A stretch of DNA of 9,326 nt from GCA-2718595 sp963935005 (GTDB lineage: Bacteria; Gemmatimonadota; Gemmatimonadetes; Longimicrobiales; Gaopeijiaceae). Positions 1 to 7,448 of the stretch are shown piece by piece (position 1 is the stretch's first letter; each line of letters starts with the position of its first letter). The position numbers and the translations under genes were made by a program. Under the pieces are notes generated by a model. The model was not told where the DNA came from and did not search any database. It saw only the letters and a program-made list of their open reading frames with translations. The DNA is taken from assembly GCA_963935005.1 (NCBI GenBank), contig CAWWAX010000055.1, positions 1 through 9,326 on the forward strand. Reading direction: 5' to 3'.

Positions 1-941
1 TGTATGCCCAAAGATTTGGTCAGGACACACCGATCCCTTCCATGCAGCTATGTATTGAGAATATCAATCAGTCTGGCGGGTGTGCATATGGTTATACCTG
101 TGTTTATACAGATTCGATTAGTTGGGCCTCTGCCACAGAGCCCTTACCTGTCATTCGTGACCCCAGGGTTGCTTTTGAACAATTGTTTGGAGCAGGTGGA
201 ACGGCCGAAGAGAGAGCTATGCGAAGAAGAACGGATAGTAGCATTCTCGATTGGATTACTGGAAGAGTCAGTCAATTGAAGAGAGAGCTAGGTGCTGCGG
301 ACCGACAGAAACTGGAACGCTATCTCGAGGATGTCCGTGAAATAGAGCGTCGAATTTCTCTCGTCGAAGCTAGGAACATTAGCGGAGAAACAAGAGAACT
401 TCCTGAGGCTCCCGCTGGTGTTCCGGACTCGTTTTCCGAACATACAAAACTGATGTTCGACTTACAGTTATTGGCCTTTGAGTCTGACGTTACGAGAGTG
501 TTTTCATTTAAGATGGGCAGAGATTCCTCCGCCAGAGTTTTTCCTGAAAGTGGATCGGACAAACCATTCCATCCCGCTTCTCACCACGGTGGGAATGAGG
601 AATCTGTCAGAGAGTTTGCTAAGATCAATGATTACCATGTGAGCATGATCCCCTATTTCCTTGAAAAGCTAAAAAATACCGTGGAAGGGGATGCGACTTT
701 GTTGGATAAAACCATGCTCGTCTATGGTTCCCCAATGGGAGATCCAAACCTGCATAATCATAAGCGTTGTCCACTATTTGTCGCTGGTGGGGCGAATGGA
801 GCACTTGCAGGAAATACCCATATTTTTGCAGAAGACAGAACACCAATGGCAAACGCTATGTTGACTCTCCTACAGAAATTAGGGTTTGATGATATGTCCG
901 AATTCGGCAACAGTACTGGATCTTTATCGCTGAACGTTTGA
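1..941 (+). CDS. DUF1552 (HXXSHH) secreted protein, 5'-truncated by window edge
   Basis: This is the C-terminal ~312 residues of a DUF1552 protein, a family of exported proteins without a proven reaction. The reading frame is open from base 3 to the stop at 939-941; the in-frame ATG at 42 is internal, because the residues before it (YAQRFGQDTPIPS) already fit the family. Family members are usually about 430-460 residues with an export signal, so roughly 130 residues lie to the left. The family signature HxxSHH is seen as HPASHH at 570-587. Further on, a segment ending LLDKTMLVYGS, an HNH at about residues 238-240 counted from the ATG at 42, and PLFVAGGANGALAG resemble the end of DUF1501/alkaline-phosphatase-fold proteins, so a metal-dependent hydrolase fold is a reasonable inference. 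The ankyrin gene follows 45 bp later. In related genomes DUF1552 genes often sit beside DUF1592 cytochrome-like genes, which may lie just outside. Confidence 0.88.
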   Translation, partial: YAQRFGQDTPIPSMQLCIENINQSGGCAYGYTCVYTDSISWASATEPLPVIRDPRVAFEQLFGAGGTAEERAMRRRTDSSILDWITGRVSQLKRELGAADRQKLERYLEDVREIERRISLVEARNISGETRELPEAPAGVPDSFSEHTKLMFDLQLLAFESDVTRVFSFKMGRDSSARVFPESGSDKPFHPASHHGGNEESVREFAKINDYHVSMIPYFLEKLKNTVEGDATLLDKTMLVYGSPMGDPNLHNHKRCPLFVAGGANGALAGNTHIFAEDRTPMANAMLTLLQKLGFDDMSEFGNSTGSLSLNV

Positions 942-973
942 ATAATAAACTCAGTAGTAATTTAATTGGAATC

Positions 974-979
974 AGGAGG
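974..979 (+). promoter_or_regulatory. Ribosome binding site that fixes the ankyrin gene start
   Basis: A perfect AGGAGG lies here. Seven bases separate its following A-free spacer from the TTG at 987, the usual distance. The earlier in-frame TTG at 966 lies upstream of this site and the TTG at 981 is only one base beyond it, so 987 is the best start. Confidence 0.75.
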
Positions 980-986
980 ATTGAAC

Positions 987-2792
987 TTGGATAGGTTTGG
1001 TTGGATTATAAATTTCTTGGGCAGGAAAATTTCAGTGATAGTTTTTTTGCTCATTTCTGTTTCTGGGAACTATACGCCTGCCGATGCTCCTGTCGCTGAT
1101 GCTGCTATGAGGAACGATAGTGAGGGAGTGTACAGTTTGTTGGAGCAAGGTGAGGACGTTAATGCTGCCCAGGGGGATGGAATGACTGCCCTACACTGGG
1201 CTGCAGAAAACGGGGATATAGAGATAGTTGAGGTGCTACTCTCTGCGGGTGCGAGCCTCAATAGTACAACTCGTTTGGGAAGTTATACGCCACTTCATTT
1301 GGCCAGTAAAATGGGTCGTGATACAGTAATTAGGGCTCTACTGGGAGCTGGCCAGGATCCAAATGTTCCTGCCCTGAGTGGGATGACTGCTCTACACTAT
1401 GCAGCGGCTTCAGGATCAGTTGGAGCAATTGATGTTCTAGTAGATCGTGGTGCTGAATTGGATTCGAAAGAATATGAAGGAGGACAAACTCCACTGATGT
1501 TTGCGGCGGCTTTGAACAGAGTTCAAGGGGTGGAAGCTTTGACAAGGCATGGGGCTGACCTAGAGGCATATAGCAGAGTTGTTGATATGAGGTCACGAGG
1601 CAAGATGGACCGTATGGCAGGGGATCGTAGAAATGAAGTCATTTCTGCCTTCCGACAACAGGCTAGTGGAGGCGATCCGAGCTGGAGACCAAATACTAGC
1701 CAAGTACAAACAGCAGTGAAGGCAGGGAATGCTGTGCTTGAGCAAGGACCAGAAGCTTTTATCGATGCAGAGGAAGGTGAATTACTCGATGGTGCAGTGG
1801 CCGCAGGGGTGTCTTCTTTCGAAGATCTTGTCGGTGGGCATGGGGGCTTCACGGCACTAGTCCACGCGGTTCGAGAGGGACATTTGGAGTCAGCAAAAGC
1901 ATTGTTAGATGCAGGTGCAGACATAGACCAAGTCACACAAGGCGATAATACCAGTCCACTGCTAATGGCGATGATCAATGGTCATTTCGACTTGGGTTTG
2001 TATTTGGTGAGCCAGGGTGCCGATGTAACTTCAGCTAGTGTGGCCGGTACTACACCACTCTATGCAGTTTTAAATGTCCACTGGGCTCCCAAGGCAAGGT
2101 ATCCTCAGCCTGGGGCACAGAAGCAACAGAAAGTAGATTACCTAGAAGCTATGGAATCTCTATTGAAAGCTGGAGCCAACCCAAATGCTCGCCTTTCAAA
2201 GCACCTATGGTATATGGGATACACTTTCGATCAATTGAGAGTGAATACGACTGGTGGAACTCCATTCTGGAGAGCCGCATATGGAACTGACGTTACTGCA
2301 ATGAAGCTATTAATGGCCTATGGAGCGGATCCTAATATTGCGACTATGAAAGTTCCTGGTAGACGCAGAGGTCCAGCCAGAGAAGATTTATCTGGTTTGC
2401 TTCCATTGGCGGATGGTGATCCAGCGGTATTTCCGATTCACGCTGCGTCGGGAGTGGGATACGGAGAAAGTTTTGCGGGCCAGGCTCATCGCCACGTTCC
2501 TGATGGCTGGATGCCGTCGATTCGATATTTAGTTGAGGAGCTTGGTGCTGACGTGAATGCTAGGGATACAAATGGTTTTTCCCCAGTTCATCATGCGGCT
2601 GCTCGTGGCGATAATGAATTAATTCTATATCTAGTCGAAAAGGGTGCTGATGTGACTTTGGTGGGACGGAGTGGTCAGACTACTGTGGATATGGCAAATG
2701 GACCATTCCAGAGGATTCAGCCATTCCCAGAAACGATGGCTCTTTTAGAAGGAATGGGTGCTGTCAACAATCATAATTGTGTTTCTTGTTGA
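987..2792 (+). CDS. Exported ankyrin-repeat protein with C-terminal CxxC
   Basis: A 601-residue protein starting at TTG 987 (see the AGGAGG at 974-979). The N-terminus has basic residues (RK at 13-14) and a hydrophobic stretch at about 15-26, so it is probably exported; the cleavage site is unclear. Ankyrin repeats with TALHWAA, TPLHLAS and TALHYAA cores and GADxN/GADI endings are seen at about 36-62, 63-94, 97-128, 132-161, 164-194, 286-316, 320-350, 353-402, 423-452, 480-525 and 529-558, with a diverged last one to about 592. A non-repeat insert occupies about 195-285, and loops inside the repeats at 353-402 and 480-525 are enlarged. The protein ends NNHNCVSC, a CxxC with no following His, so it is not a standard heme c site. 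Ankyrin repeats bind proteins; a periplasmic partner, perhaps the DUF1552 product, is inference. Its last codons recur at 7281-7328. Confidence 0.9.
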   Translation: MDRFGWIINFLGRKISVIVFLLISVSGNYTPADAPVADAAMRNDSEGVYSLLEQGEDVNAAQGDGMTALHWAAENGDIEIVEVLLSAGASLNSTTRLGSYTPLHLASKMGRDTVIRALLGAGQDPNVPALSGMTALHYAAASGSVGAIDVLVDRGAELDSKEYEGGQTPLMFAAALNRVQGVEALTRHGADLEAYSRVVDMRSRGKMDRMAGDRRNEVISAFRQQASGGDPSWRPNTSQVQTAVKAGNAVLEQGPEAFIDAEEGELLDGAVAAGVSSFEDLVGGHGGFTALVHAVREGHLESAKALLDAGADIDQVTQGDNTSPLLMAMINGHFDLGLYLVSQGADVTSASVAGTTPLYAVLNVHWAPKARYPQPGAQKQQKVDYLEAMESLLKAGANPNARLSKHLWYMGYTFDQLRVNTTGGTPFWRAAYGTDVTAMKLLMAYGADPNIATMKVPGRRRGPAREDLSGLLPLADGDPAVFPIHAASGVGYGESFAGQAHRHVPDGWMPSIRYLVEELGADVNARDTNGFSPVHHAAARGDNELILYLVEKGADVTLVGRSGQTTVDMANGPFQRIQPFPETMALLEGMGAVNNHNCVSC

Positions 2793-2798
2793 ATTTCT
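2745..2798 (+). repeat. Direct repeat, copy 1: 3' end of the ankyrin gene
   Basis: This copy covers the last 15 codons, the TGA stop and 6 bases after it. It aligns without gaps to 7281-7334 (offset 4536): 45 of 54 bases are equal, including a run of 20 identical bases (2754-2773) and the stop codon. The two copies bracket the amidohydrolase pair. Confidence 0.88.
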
Positions 2799-2857
2799 TG
2801 GAATGAGAGAGACTACACAGTCGAATTATAGTTCATTTAAGTGAGGGAGATCTTCAT

Positions 2858-5800
2858 ATGAGTTTGCGGCTCGAATCGTTAGCCTTTAAAAGCTTGAGAC
2901 AGTATCCTTTTTTCATGATTGCCTGCTTAGGATTCATGATATTATCCAGTTCGGGTCTCTCGGCTCAACAGGCAACTCGGATTCAACCCGTAACTGGTAT
3001 GAGAGATAACTCAACTGGCTTTCATGCACTCGTGGGTGCGCGTGTGGTAACTACCCCGGGCAGTGTTATGGAGAGTGCTACTATAGTGATCAGGGACGGC
3101 CTTATACAGGAGGTAACCAGTGACCTAACACCTCCAGCAGGCGCGAGAGTATGGAATTTGGAAGGTTACACTATATATCCAGGATTTGTTGACGCGCACG
3201 CAGATTTAGGGATGGATGAAGTTCCTGAAGGCGGGGATGTAGGTCCAACTCATTGGAATCCACAAGTACGGGCTTGGTTCAGTACCACACAAAATCTTCA
3301 GGATGATGTTGATCGGAGAGCCACACTGCGATCACAGGGATTTGGCACCGCACTTGTAGTGCCTAAACAGGGAATATTTCGGGGTAACGCCTCGGTGATA
3401 AACTTAGGAGACACGGGTGTTCGGGAAAGGATACTTCGGCCTGACTTTGCTCAGTCCGTTGGTTTTCAGCGTTCTTTTGAACTAGGAGGCGCTTACCCGA
3501 ATTCTGCGATGGGCACTGTTTCTTTGATGAAACAGACCCTGATGGATACAGATTGGTACAGGAGAGCATGGGAAGCCTATGAAGCAAGTGACAGAGCTTT
3601 TCTTCCTCCTGAGACTAGTGCGAGTCTGAACGCACTTGATGATGCACTACAGGGCAGGCAGCCGATAGTGTTTGAAACTGATAGTGAAGAAGAATACCTA
3701 AGAGCGTACAAGCTTAGCTCCGAGTATGGCTTAGATGCATGGTATAGAGGCAGTGGACAGGAGTACCGTATAGTGGATGTACTCGAAGGTCGAACTGATC
3801 CACTCATTATTCCGCTGAATTTTCCTGATGCACCGGATGTAAGTGACCCAGAGGCTGCACTCAATGCAAGTCTGGCTGATCTTCGTCACTGGTATCTTGC
3901 TCCCACAAGTCCGAGTGAGTTAGCCAAGGCAGGCGTTAAGTTTGCGTTCACCTCTGACGGGCTCTCATCAATGAGTGAGTTTATGCCGAATTTAAGGATG
4001 GCTGTGGCTCGAGGCCTTTCGTCGGCTGATGCTTTGGCGGCACTTACTACCACTCCAGCAGTTTGGCTAGGACTTGAAAACACGCACGGAACTATCGAAC
4101 AGGGTAAGGTCGCTAACCTTGTGGTTAGTGAAGGAGATCTCTTCACTGAACAAGCTATAGTGAGAGACGTATGGGTGCATGGAAAAGCGTATGGGGTTAC
4201 TAGAGCACCCGAGGTTGATCCTAGGGGCACTTGGGAGATAGCGTCTAATGATGAGTGGGGATTCGAAGCCACACTAAGGCTAGAAGGACCTTTGAATAGG
4301 CTTAGTGGTTCGATAGATGTAGCTGGGCCTGATGGTGCTTCGATTGGTTTGACTTCCGCGGAAGTGATAGCTGCCACAGGCCGGATTGAGGTTCGTTTCG
4401 ATGCAGAAGACCTAGGGTATGACGAAGGAGTTGTTCTTCTGGTCGGATCTGTTGAAGATGACGAATTCTATGGATGGACATCTATGCCGAATGGGGCAGA
4501 TCCATCTTTCCGAGGAGTTCGTCAAGAAGAATATGACGGTGCTACTCGGGGTACAGTGGCAATGAATGTTCCCGAGATAGATCTTCCTTTTATCAGACCA
4601 ATGATGGAGTACGGGGTCAGCTCGATCCCCGAGCGGCCAGACGCAGTTGTCGTCCGTAATGCAACCATCTGGACCATGGGGCCGCAGGGTCGGATGGAGA
4701 ATGCGGATCTTCTCATCCGAAATGGCGAGGTCGCAGAGGTCGGGATGAACCTCGATGCCCCCGGTGGGGCAGTGGAGATCGATGGCGCGGGTAAGCATGT
4801 CACTCCTGGGCTAATTGATCCTCACATTCATTCGGGTGTGAGCGCTGTGAACGAGAGTGGTTTTGCCATTGTTCCTGAGGTTAAGATGGGAGATGTGCTA
4901 ACGCACAATAACATTTCGATGTATCGGCAATTAGCAGGTGGCTTGACCACTGCTCACATAAAGCACGGTTCAGCGAATCCTATCGGAGGCGAGAATGTTT
5001 TCGTCAAACTTCGTTGGGGCTCCTTGCCAGAAGATTTGATCTTGGAAAATGCTCCTCGAACAGTAAAGTTTGCTTTAGGCGAAAACCCTAAGAGGCGCCA
5101 AGGACGTTATCCAGATACGAGAATGGGAACCCAAGAAATTATTCGCGATCATTTTCTAGCAGCTAGGGATTACGAGAGAGAGTGGCAACGTTGGGAAGAT
5201 GAGCAGGTAGGAATGCCACCTAGACGTGACCTCAGGATGGAGTCAATCTTAGATATTTTAGAACAAGAACTGCTGATATCTTCTCACGGATATAGGGCCG
5301 ATGAATTTCTGGCACTAGTGCGGCTTGCAGAGGAATTTGGATTCAGAGTGCAAACTTTGCAGCATGGGATAGAAGCCTACAAGATTGCACCGGAGCTCGC
5401 AGCATCTGGAGTAGCGGCTGTCGTATGGAGCGATTGGGGCGGGTTCAAGATGGAAGCGTATGATGCTTCCGTTTACAACGCTAGAATCTTAATTGAAGCT
5501 GGAGTTGTTACTGCGCTTCACTCAGACAATGCTGAAATTGCTAGCAGAATGAACTGGGAGGCAGGGAAACTCCTGCGCACAGGACTAACTGAAGAACAAG
5601 CACTTTCAACGGTTACTAATCAAGCCGCTGAGGCGATGGCGATCGGTGATCGAGTTGGATCATTGGAAGAAGGTAAGGATGGTGACTTTGTCGTCTGGAA
5701 CGGAAACCCTTTATCTCAATTCACTAGGGCTGAACAGACGTGGGTGGATGGTCGTCGTTATTTCTCTATAGAGGAGGACGCGGCCTTGCGGGAACAGATT

Positions 5801-5893
5801 GATAGAGAGCGAACACAGCTGATACAAGCGATTCTTGCTGTTGATGAAAGTAACGGAAGCGCAAATGTTGCTGAACAGCGGCGGGGGAACTGA
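2858..5893 (+). CDS. Exported two-module amidohydrolase (imidazolonepropionase-like, COG1228 type)
   Basis: A 1011-residue protein with a clear signal peptide (hydrophobic 17-32, likely cut after SGLSA at 36). The start ATG has GAGGGAG at 2843-2849, 8 bases upstream. Module 1 (about 55-445) has the amidohydrolase frame (YPGFVDAHADLG) but keeps only H114 of the HxH pair and D367 (FTSDG); the Lys and the two later His are not recognisable, so it is probably inactive. A beta-rich linker (about 455-590) follows. Module 2 (about 595-970) has every ligand of a binuclear metal amidohydrolase: H656 and H658 (DPHIHSG), K737 (TVKFALGEN, the likely carbamylated Lys), H810 (SSHGYR), H836 (LQHGIE) and D890 (LHSDN). 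It should hydrolyse a C-N or related bond in the periplasm; the substrate is unknown, with peptidase or cyclic-amide activity both possible. The next gene starts 2 bp on. A GC-rich patch lies at the start of module 2. Confidence 0.92.
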   Translation: MSLRLESLAFKSLRQYPFFMIACLGFMILSSSGLSAQQATRIQPVTGMRDNSTGFHALVGARVVTTPGSVMESATIVIRDGLIQEVTSDLTPPAGARVWNLEGYTIYPGFVDAHADLGMDEVPEGGDVGPTHWNPQVRAWFSTTQNLQDDVDRRATLRSQGFGTALVVPKQGIFRGNASVINLGDTGVRERILRPDFAQSVGFQRSFELGGAYPNSAMGTVSLMKQTLMDTDWYRRAWEAYEASDRAFLPPETSASLNALDDALQGRQPIVFETDSEEEYLRAYKLSSEYGLDAWYRGSGQEYRIVDVLEGRTDPLIIPLNFPDAPDVSDPEAALNASLADLRHWYLAPTSPSELAKAGVKFAFTSDGLSSMSEFMPNLRMAVARGLSSADALAALTTTPAVWLGLENTHGTIEQGKVANLVVSEGDLFTEQAIVRDVWVHGKAYGVTRAPEVDPRGTWEIASNDEWGFEATLRLEGPLNRLSGSIDVAGPDGASIGLTSAEVIAATGRIEVRFDAEDLGYDEGVVLLVGSVEDDEFYGWTSMPNGADPSFRGVRQEEYDGATRGTVAMNVPEIDLPFIRPMMEYGVSSIPERPDAVVVRNATIWTMGPQGRMENADLLIRNGEVAEVGMNLDAPGGAVEIDGAGKHVTPGLIDPHIHSGVSAVNESGFAIVPEVKMGDVLTHNNISMYRQLAGGLTTAHIKHGSANPIGGENVFVKLRWGSLPEDLILENAPRTVKFALGENPKRRQGRYPDTRMGTQEIIRDHFLAARDYEREWQRWEDEQVGMPPRRDLRMESILDILEQELLISSHGYRADEFLALVRLAEEFGFRVQTLQHGIEAYKIAPELAASGVAAVVWSDWGGFKMEAYDASVYNARILIEAGVVTALHSDNAEIASRMNWEAGKLLRTGLTEEQALSTVTNQAAEAMAIGDRVGSLEEGKDGDFVVWNGNPLSQFTRAEQTWVDGRRYFSIEEDAALREQIDRERTQLIQAILAVDESNGSANVAEQRRGN
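4621..4800. other. GC-rich patch inside the amidohydrolase gene
   Basis: I counted 112 G or C in these 180 bases (62%), against 26/60 in 4561-4620, 32/60 in 4801-4860 and 24/60 in 4861-4920. Codons here favour G or C at the third position, unlike the flanks. It encodes about residues 589-647, the start of the catalytic module up to just before the HxH motif. Confidence 0.7.
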
Positions 5894-5895
5894 AT

Positions 5896-7284
5896 ATGAC
5901 TATGACGACTATAAGAGGAAATATGAAAAACTATGTAGAGCTGGCTCGTGCTGTCGCTACTACGATGTCGGCAGTGATCCCATTAACCTGGGTTGTTATC
6001 CTGTTCTCAACGACTACCGCTATGGGACAGGTGCGAATGACCGTCCCTCCTCAATCGGAACCAGTGGCATTAAGTGGGGCTACCATTCATACCGTTACAG
6101 ACGGAGTTATTGAGAACGGTATCATCTTGATGGAAAATGGTTTAATTAGTGCGGTCGGAACAGACATAGCTCTGCCTAGTGGGACTAAGATTATAGACGT
6201 TTCTGGGAAACACATATACCCAGGACTCATTGATGCCTATAGCACAGTAGGGATAAGTGAAATCGGAGCAGTTGGTGTATCGAGTGATGTCAACGAACTC
6301 GGGGACTTCAATCCCAATGTCAGGGCTGAAGTTGCCGTCAATGCAGAGAGTCGTCATATAGGTACTACGCGTGCAGCTGGAGTCCTTGTGACCTTGACGA
6401 CACCAGAGGGCGGCCTCATTTCGGGCATGTCATCAGCAATGAGTTTAGAAGGATGGGATTGGGAGGAAATGTCTCTTGAATCAGCGGCGGCATTGAATGT
6501 GAACTGGCCCAACCCAAATCCTGGCAGGCAGCGAGGAGGTGGTTTTGGTCCCAATCCACAGGAGCCTCCCCCGACCTATGGAGAACAGATCCAAAAGCTC
6601 GATGATTTTTTTGCGGAAGCAAGAGCCTATCGTGATGCCAAAATGGCGGGTACGGAAATGCGAACAGATTCACGTTATGCAGCGATGATCCCAGCTCTAA
6701 ATGGGGACATTCCGGTAGTGGTCTCAGCTGATGGGGCTGGGCAAATCAACGATGCAATTACTTGGGCTCAAAAAGAAGGCTTGCGAATCGTGATTCGCGG
6801 TGGAGCGGACGCCATCCATGTGTCTGATAGATTAGTGGCTGAAGATATTCCGGTAATTCTGACATCAACTATGGCTGCACCGGGTCGAGATTATGAGGGA
6901 TATGACGGAGCATACAGCATGCCGGCCCGACTTTACAGAGCAGGTGTAAGGTTCGCTATATCGGGTGGCTCGGGGTCCTTGTATTCGGACCGACTTCCAT
7001 GGGAAGCGGGTGTTGCTGTGGCGTTTGGACTTCCTGAAGAAGAGGCTCTAAAGGCAGTAACTATAAATGCTGCAGAATTTATGGGGATCAGTGACAGGGT
7101 CGGTTCGCTCGAGCCTGGTAAGCAGGCGACACTGCTTATTACTACTGGGACGCCGCTAGATATGACCAGTGATATCGAACAATCTTACATCCAAGGTCGT
7201 GAGATAGACATGAACAATATACAGTATCACTTCTTTCAGAAGTACATGGAAAAGGTGAGGCAGCACCTGAGGCTGATTAGTTAG
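5896..7284 (+). CDS. Exported amidohydrolase-like protein lacking metal ligands
   Basis: A 462-residue protein of the same fold as the first module of the preceding gene. The ATG at 5896 is 2 bp after the previous stop and has GGGGGA at 5883-5888; the in-frame ATG at 5923, behind AGAGG at 5914-5918, is an equally possible start and gives a cleaner signal peptide beginning MKNYVELAR. Either way a hydrophobic stretch ends at TAMGQ (about residue 45). The amidohydrolase frame is plain (GATIHTVTDGVIENG, YPGLIDAYSTVG, the end RVGSLEPGKQATLLI), yet both His of HxH are replaced (Y115, T117) and the usual catalytic Asp position reads SGGSG (356-360). No full ligand set can be drawn, so it is probably a pseudoenzyme and may serve as a subunit or chaperone of the large amidohydrolase. 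A Gly/Pro-rich loop lies at about 204-227. The two genes are almost certainly co-transcribed and translationally coupled. Confidence 0.9.
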   Translation: MTMTTIRGNMKNYVELARAVATTMSAVIPLTWVVILFSTTTAMGQVRMTVPPQSEPVALSGATIHTVTDGVIENGIILMENGLISAVGTDIALPSGTKIIDVSGKHIYPGLIDAYSTVGISEIGAVGVSSDVNELGDFNPNVRAEVAVNAESRHIGTTRAAGVLVTLTTPEGGLISGMSSAMSLEGWDWEEMSLESAAALNVNWPNPNPGRQRGGGFGPNPQEPPPTYGEQIQKLDDFFAEARAYRDAKMAGTEMRTDSRYAAMIPALNGDIPVVVSADGAGQINDAITWAQKEGLRIVIRGGADAIHVSDRLVAEDIPVILTSTMAAPGRDYEGYDGAYSMPARLYRAGVRFAISGGSGSLYSDRLPWEAGVAVAFGLPEEEALKAVTINAAEFMGISDRVGSLEPGKQATLLITTGTPLDMTSDIEQSYIQGREIDMNNIQYHFFQKYMEKVRQHLRLIS

Positions 7285-7334
7285 TCGGGATGGGTGCTGT
7301 CAACAATCACAATTGGGATTCCAGTTGAATCTCT
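7281..7334 (+). pseudogene. Direct repeat, copy 2: relic of an ankyrin gene 3' end
   Basis: This stretch starts within the last codons of the upstream amidohydrolase gene and matches 2745-2798. Read in the ankyrin frame it gives LVGMGAVNNHNWDSS and stop, against LEGMGAVNNHNCVSC and stop in the intact gene. Both terminal Cys are lost, as expected for a decaying leftover. Nothing upstream in this frame looks like ankyrin; a TAG at 7278-7280 precedes it. It is best explained as the tail of a former ankyrin paralogue or a duplicated segment. Confidence 0.8.
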
Positions 7335-7360
7335 GAAGCTCATCAGTGGAATTGGAATCC
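7316..7360. terminator. Possible stem-loop between convergent genes
   Basis: Arms 7316-7326 and 7350-7360 pair over 11 positions (GGATTCCA with TGGAATCC, plus a G-U and two further pairs), around a 23-base loop that can itself form a 4 bp stem (CTGA with TCAG). It sits between the two convergent operons and could end transcription from either side. There is no good T-run after either arm, so a role as an intrinsic terminator is uncertain. The rest of the 164 bp gap shows nothing else clear. Confidence 0.3.
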
Positions 7361-7448
7361 AGGTTTGTTGTGAGTCTCTGTAAGTTCTGTTAAAAATCTG
7401 ATTGTATGCTGATACTTCTGCTTCCTGTAGACACTCAAATGTTTACCG

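Noticed and set aside
964..976. AATTGGAATC(C)AGG shared by 964-976 and 7350-7362
   Set aside because: Only about ten bases are identical before a gap and nothing matches on either side; chance is likely.
966..986. TTG at 966 as start of the ankyrin gene
   Set aside because: The strong AGGAGG at 974-979 lies downstream of it and is well spaced for the TTG at 987.
1523..1978. 151-codon antisense ORF inside the ankyrin gene
   Set aside because: Ser/Ala/Pro-rich translation typical of an antisense shadow; no ribosome binding site.
2778..2792. CVSC as a c-type heme site
   Set aside because: A His directly after the second Cys is needed; the stop codon follows instead.
2798..2832. Promoter-like TTGGAA and TATAGT before the large amidohydrolase gene
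   Set aside because: The gap between the two boxes is about 23 bases, too long for a standard promoter.
4412..4798. Two long antisense ORFs (4412-4798 and 4522-4803)
   Set aside because: They lie opposite the catalytic-module start and linker; their openness is explained by the GC-rich patch. No start signal or recognisable product.
5835..6113. 92-codon + strand ORF spanning the junction of the two amidohydrolase genes
   Set aside because: It overlaps two well-supported genes in another frame, and its tyrosine-rich translation looks like a frame shadow.
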